Shown one piece after another: positions 63,794-64,000 of a stretch of DNA of 64,000 nucleotides; the stretch's first letter is position 1, and each line of letters opens with the position of its first letter. This stretch comes from Hydrogenovibrio sp. JE_KL2 (lineage in GTDB: Bacteria > Pseudomonadota > Gammaproteobacteria > Thiomicrospirales > Thiomicrospiraceae), in NCBI RefSeq assembly GCF_009296185.1, contig NZ_WBJR01000003.1, forward strand, positions 124,001-188,000, given 5' to 3'. The notes below the pieces were generated by a model that saw only the letters and a list, made by a program, of their open reading frames with translations, searched no databases and was not told the DNA's origin. The position numbers and the translations under genes were made by a program.

Positions 63794-64000
63794 ATGAAAA
63801 CATTTGTTGCAAAACCAGCAGAAGTAAAACGTGACTGGTACGTTATTGATGCAGAAGGTAAGACCCTAGGTCGTATGGCTTCTGAAATTGCTGCGCGTTT
63901 GCGTGGGAAGCACAAGCCAGAATATACACCTCATGTTGATTGTGGTGACTATATCGTTGTTATCAATGCGGACAAAGTTGCTGTTACTGGTAACAAGCGT
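63794..64000 (+). CDS. rplM: 50S ribosomal protein L13 (3' end outside window)
   Basis: The first 69 codons of L13, an early-assembling protein of the large ribosomal subunit. [20 protein letters not shown], then [20 protein letters not shown] and [13 protein letters not shown] are the family's N-terminal blocks. It runs off the window end. rpsI is expected next. The GGACAAAG region before the ATG provides the ribosome-binding site. Confidence 0.96.
   Translation, partial: MKTFVAKPAEVKRDWYVIDAEGKTLGRMASEIAARLRGKHKPEYTPHVDCGDYIVVINADKVAVTGNKR

Noticed and set aside
1-64000. Prophage, insertion sequence or additional defence system
   Set aside because: No transposase, integrase other than XerC, phage structural gene or other defence family was recognised in the window.

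Overview
This 64 kb window looks like chromosome from a sulfur-oxidising, CO2-fixing gammaproteobacterium of the Hydrogenovibrio / Thiomicrospira group (Piscirickettsiaceae-like). The placement is inference. It rests on a form II RuBisCO (cbbM) with cbbQ, cbbO and a CbbR-type regulator, a beta carbonic anhydrase, a YeeE/YedE sulfur-compound transporter, and classic gammaproteobacterial gene orders (dapF-DUF484-xerC; aroQ-accB-accC-prmA-dusB-fis-purH-purD). No searches were run, so family calls come from motifs and remembered family sequences.

Layout. 1-4.4 kb: dapF (cut by the window edge), DUF484, a nitroreductase on the other strand, xerC, hslV (no hslU beside it) and a YqhA-type membrane protein. 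4.4-6.4 kb: a divergent EamA transporter and LysR regulator. 6.4-12.5 kb: a compact type II-C CRISPR-Cas island. It has an 18-repeat array, cas2, cas1 and a 1024-residue cas9 on the minus strand, and a divergently encoded tracrRNA with visible promoter and terminator. It is flanked by a probable alanine racemase remnant and a tRNA-like remnant. 12.7-21.4 kb: YdcF protein, diguanylate cyclase, clpB, OFA-type MFS transporter and an ABC exporter pair. 21.4-26.2 kb: an iron-uptake block (AraC regulator, FyuA-like TonB receptor, PepSY membrane protein, small Cys-rich protein) with two Fur-box-like palindromes. 26.3-35.8 kb: YeeE transporter, carbonic anhydrase, cbbO-cbbQ-cbbM, then cbbR and a ComFB-family gene. 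35.9-46 kb: the long minus-strand purD...aroQ cluster and dsbD. 46-54 kb: fxsA, an epimerase-like protein, a FadL-type porin, a DUF302 lipoprotein, pdxB and a hydrolase. 52.7-58.6 kb: a TolC/MFP/RND tripartite efflux operon. 58.7-64 kb: a CobW-type GTPase, a large GGDEF/EAL protein, a ModE-like regulator and the start of rplM.

The most unusual signal is a 19-base word, CCCCAACCTGGCAGATTTT, found 14 times (7 per strand). Eight copies are single; six form three inverted pairs near gene ends. Two single copies lie inside genes (purD and the EAL protein), both read in the same codon frame as Pro-Asn-Leu-Ala/Val-Asp-Phe. This pattern resembles DNA uptake sequences (DUS/USS) of Neisseriaceae and Pasteurellaceae, but with a word I do not recognise. 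A second dispersed family of imperfect palindromes (two tandem copies after clpB, one after fxsA) and two further hairpin elements are also present.

The CRISPR repeats each carry what looks like a complete promoter (-35 TTAGCA, 17 bp, -10 TACAAT). Transcription of each crRNA would start inside its own spacer, as described for Neisseria and Campylobacter II-C systems.
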